Positions 13,711 through 13,777 of a DNA stretch of 13,777 nt are shown here, one piece after another; positions within the stretch are counted from its first letter, which is position 1; every line of letters starts with the position of its first letter. The stretch comes from an uncultured Collinsella sp. Its GTDB lineage: Bacteria > Actinomycetota > Coriobacteriia > Coriobacteriales > Coriobacteriaceae. The position numbers were made by a program, and so were the translations under genes. Location of the stretch: contig CABUWA010000038.1 of assembly GCA_902495085.1 (NCBI GenBank), positions 1-13,777 of the forward strand, given 5' to 3'. The notes under the pieces are model-generated. The model was not told the DNA's origin. It searched no databases and worked only from the letters and a program-made list of their open reading frames with translations.

Positions 13711-13777
13711 ATGGCAGAACAGACCAGCAAGGCCGATCGCGTCAAACTCAATCGCGAGCTCGCGCAGATGCTCAAGG
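13711..13777 (+). CDS. pdxS: Pyridoxal 5'-phosphate synthase subunit PdxS (partial, N-terminus only)
   Basis: Only 22 residues are inside the window. RVKLNRELAQMLK matches the start of PdxS, where a similar helix (RVKxxxAxMxKGG) leads into the first strand of the barrel. PdxS makes PLP from ribose 5-phosphate, glyceraldehyde 3-phosphate and ammonia supplied by the glutaminase PdxT. ATG at 13711 has AGGGAG (13700-13705) before it. The divergent pdxR gene strengthens the call. pdxT would be expected next, beyond the window. Confidence 0.85.
   Translation, partial: MAEQTSKADRVKLNRELAQMLK

Overview
The window looks like chromosomal DNA of an anaerobic, GC-rich actinobacterium of the Coriobacteriia, most likely Collinsella or a close relative. 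This is inferred from high-GC codon use, a Ski2-like helicase with the actinobacterial-type C-terminal region, a reverse rubrerythrin (an anaerobe enzyme), and a PdxR/PdxS pair. I could run no search. There is no rRNA, tRNA, CRISPR array, transposase or phage gene, and the content reads as ordinary chromosome.

Layout. (1) 1-536, minus: a membrane-anchored XRE-type regulator cut by the window edge. (2) 804-5415, plus: three co-directional genes, namely a Trm9-like SAM methyltransferase, a TrmB-family (tRNA m7G46) protein with several key residues replaced, and an 893-residue Ski2-like helicase. Together they suggest RNA modification or processing. A strong hairpin at 5438-5477 separates the helicase from the convergent next gene. 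(3) 5495-8527, minus: a DUF2130 coiled-coil protein with a zinc-ribbon start and a D...ExK core, then (upstream of it) a metallophosphoesterase, a 59-residue acidic/basic small protein too short for usual ORF cut-offs, and a HIRAN-domain protein. Two adjacent hairpins at 7317-7384 separate the DUF2130 gene from the phosphoesterase.

(4) 8651-11260, minus: a two-gene operon, iron-containing alcohol dehydrogenase then aldehyde dehydrogenase, with only 9 nt between them. Two related 14-bp near-palindromes upstream look like operators for a local or trans-acting repressor. (5) 11517-12077, plus: reverse rubrerythrin (NADH peroxidase type), with a good promoter, a structured 5' leader and a perfect 12-bp terminator stem. 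(6) 12150-13565, minus: a MocR-type regulator (PdxR), divergent from pdxS (from 13711, truncated), the first gene of de novo pyridoxal phosphate synthesis. The 145-bp gap holds two exact 10-bp direct repeats and two divergent promoters whose -35 boxes overlap, a compact activator/autorepressor switch.

No clearly new multi-gene system stands out. The best leads are the altered TrmB-like protein beside a Trm9-like enzyme, the HIRAN/microprotein/phosphoesterase string, the hairpin element at 7348-7384, and the operator architectures upstream of the alcohol dehydrogenase and between pdxR and pdxS.
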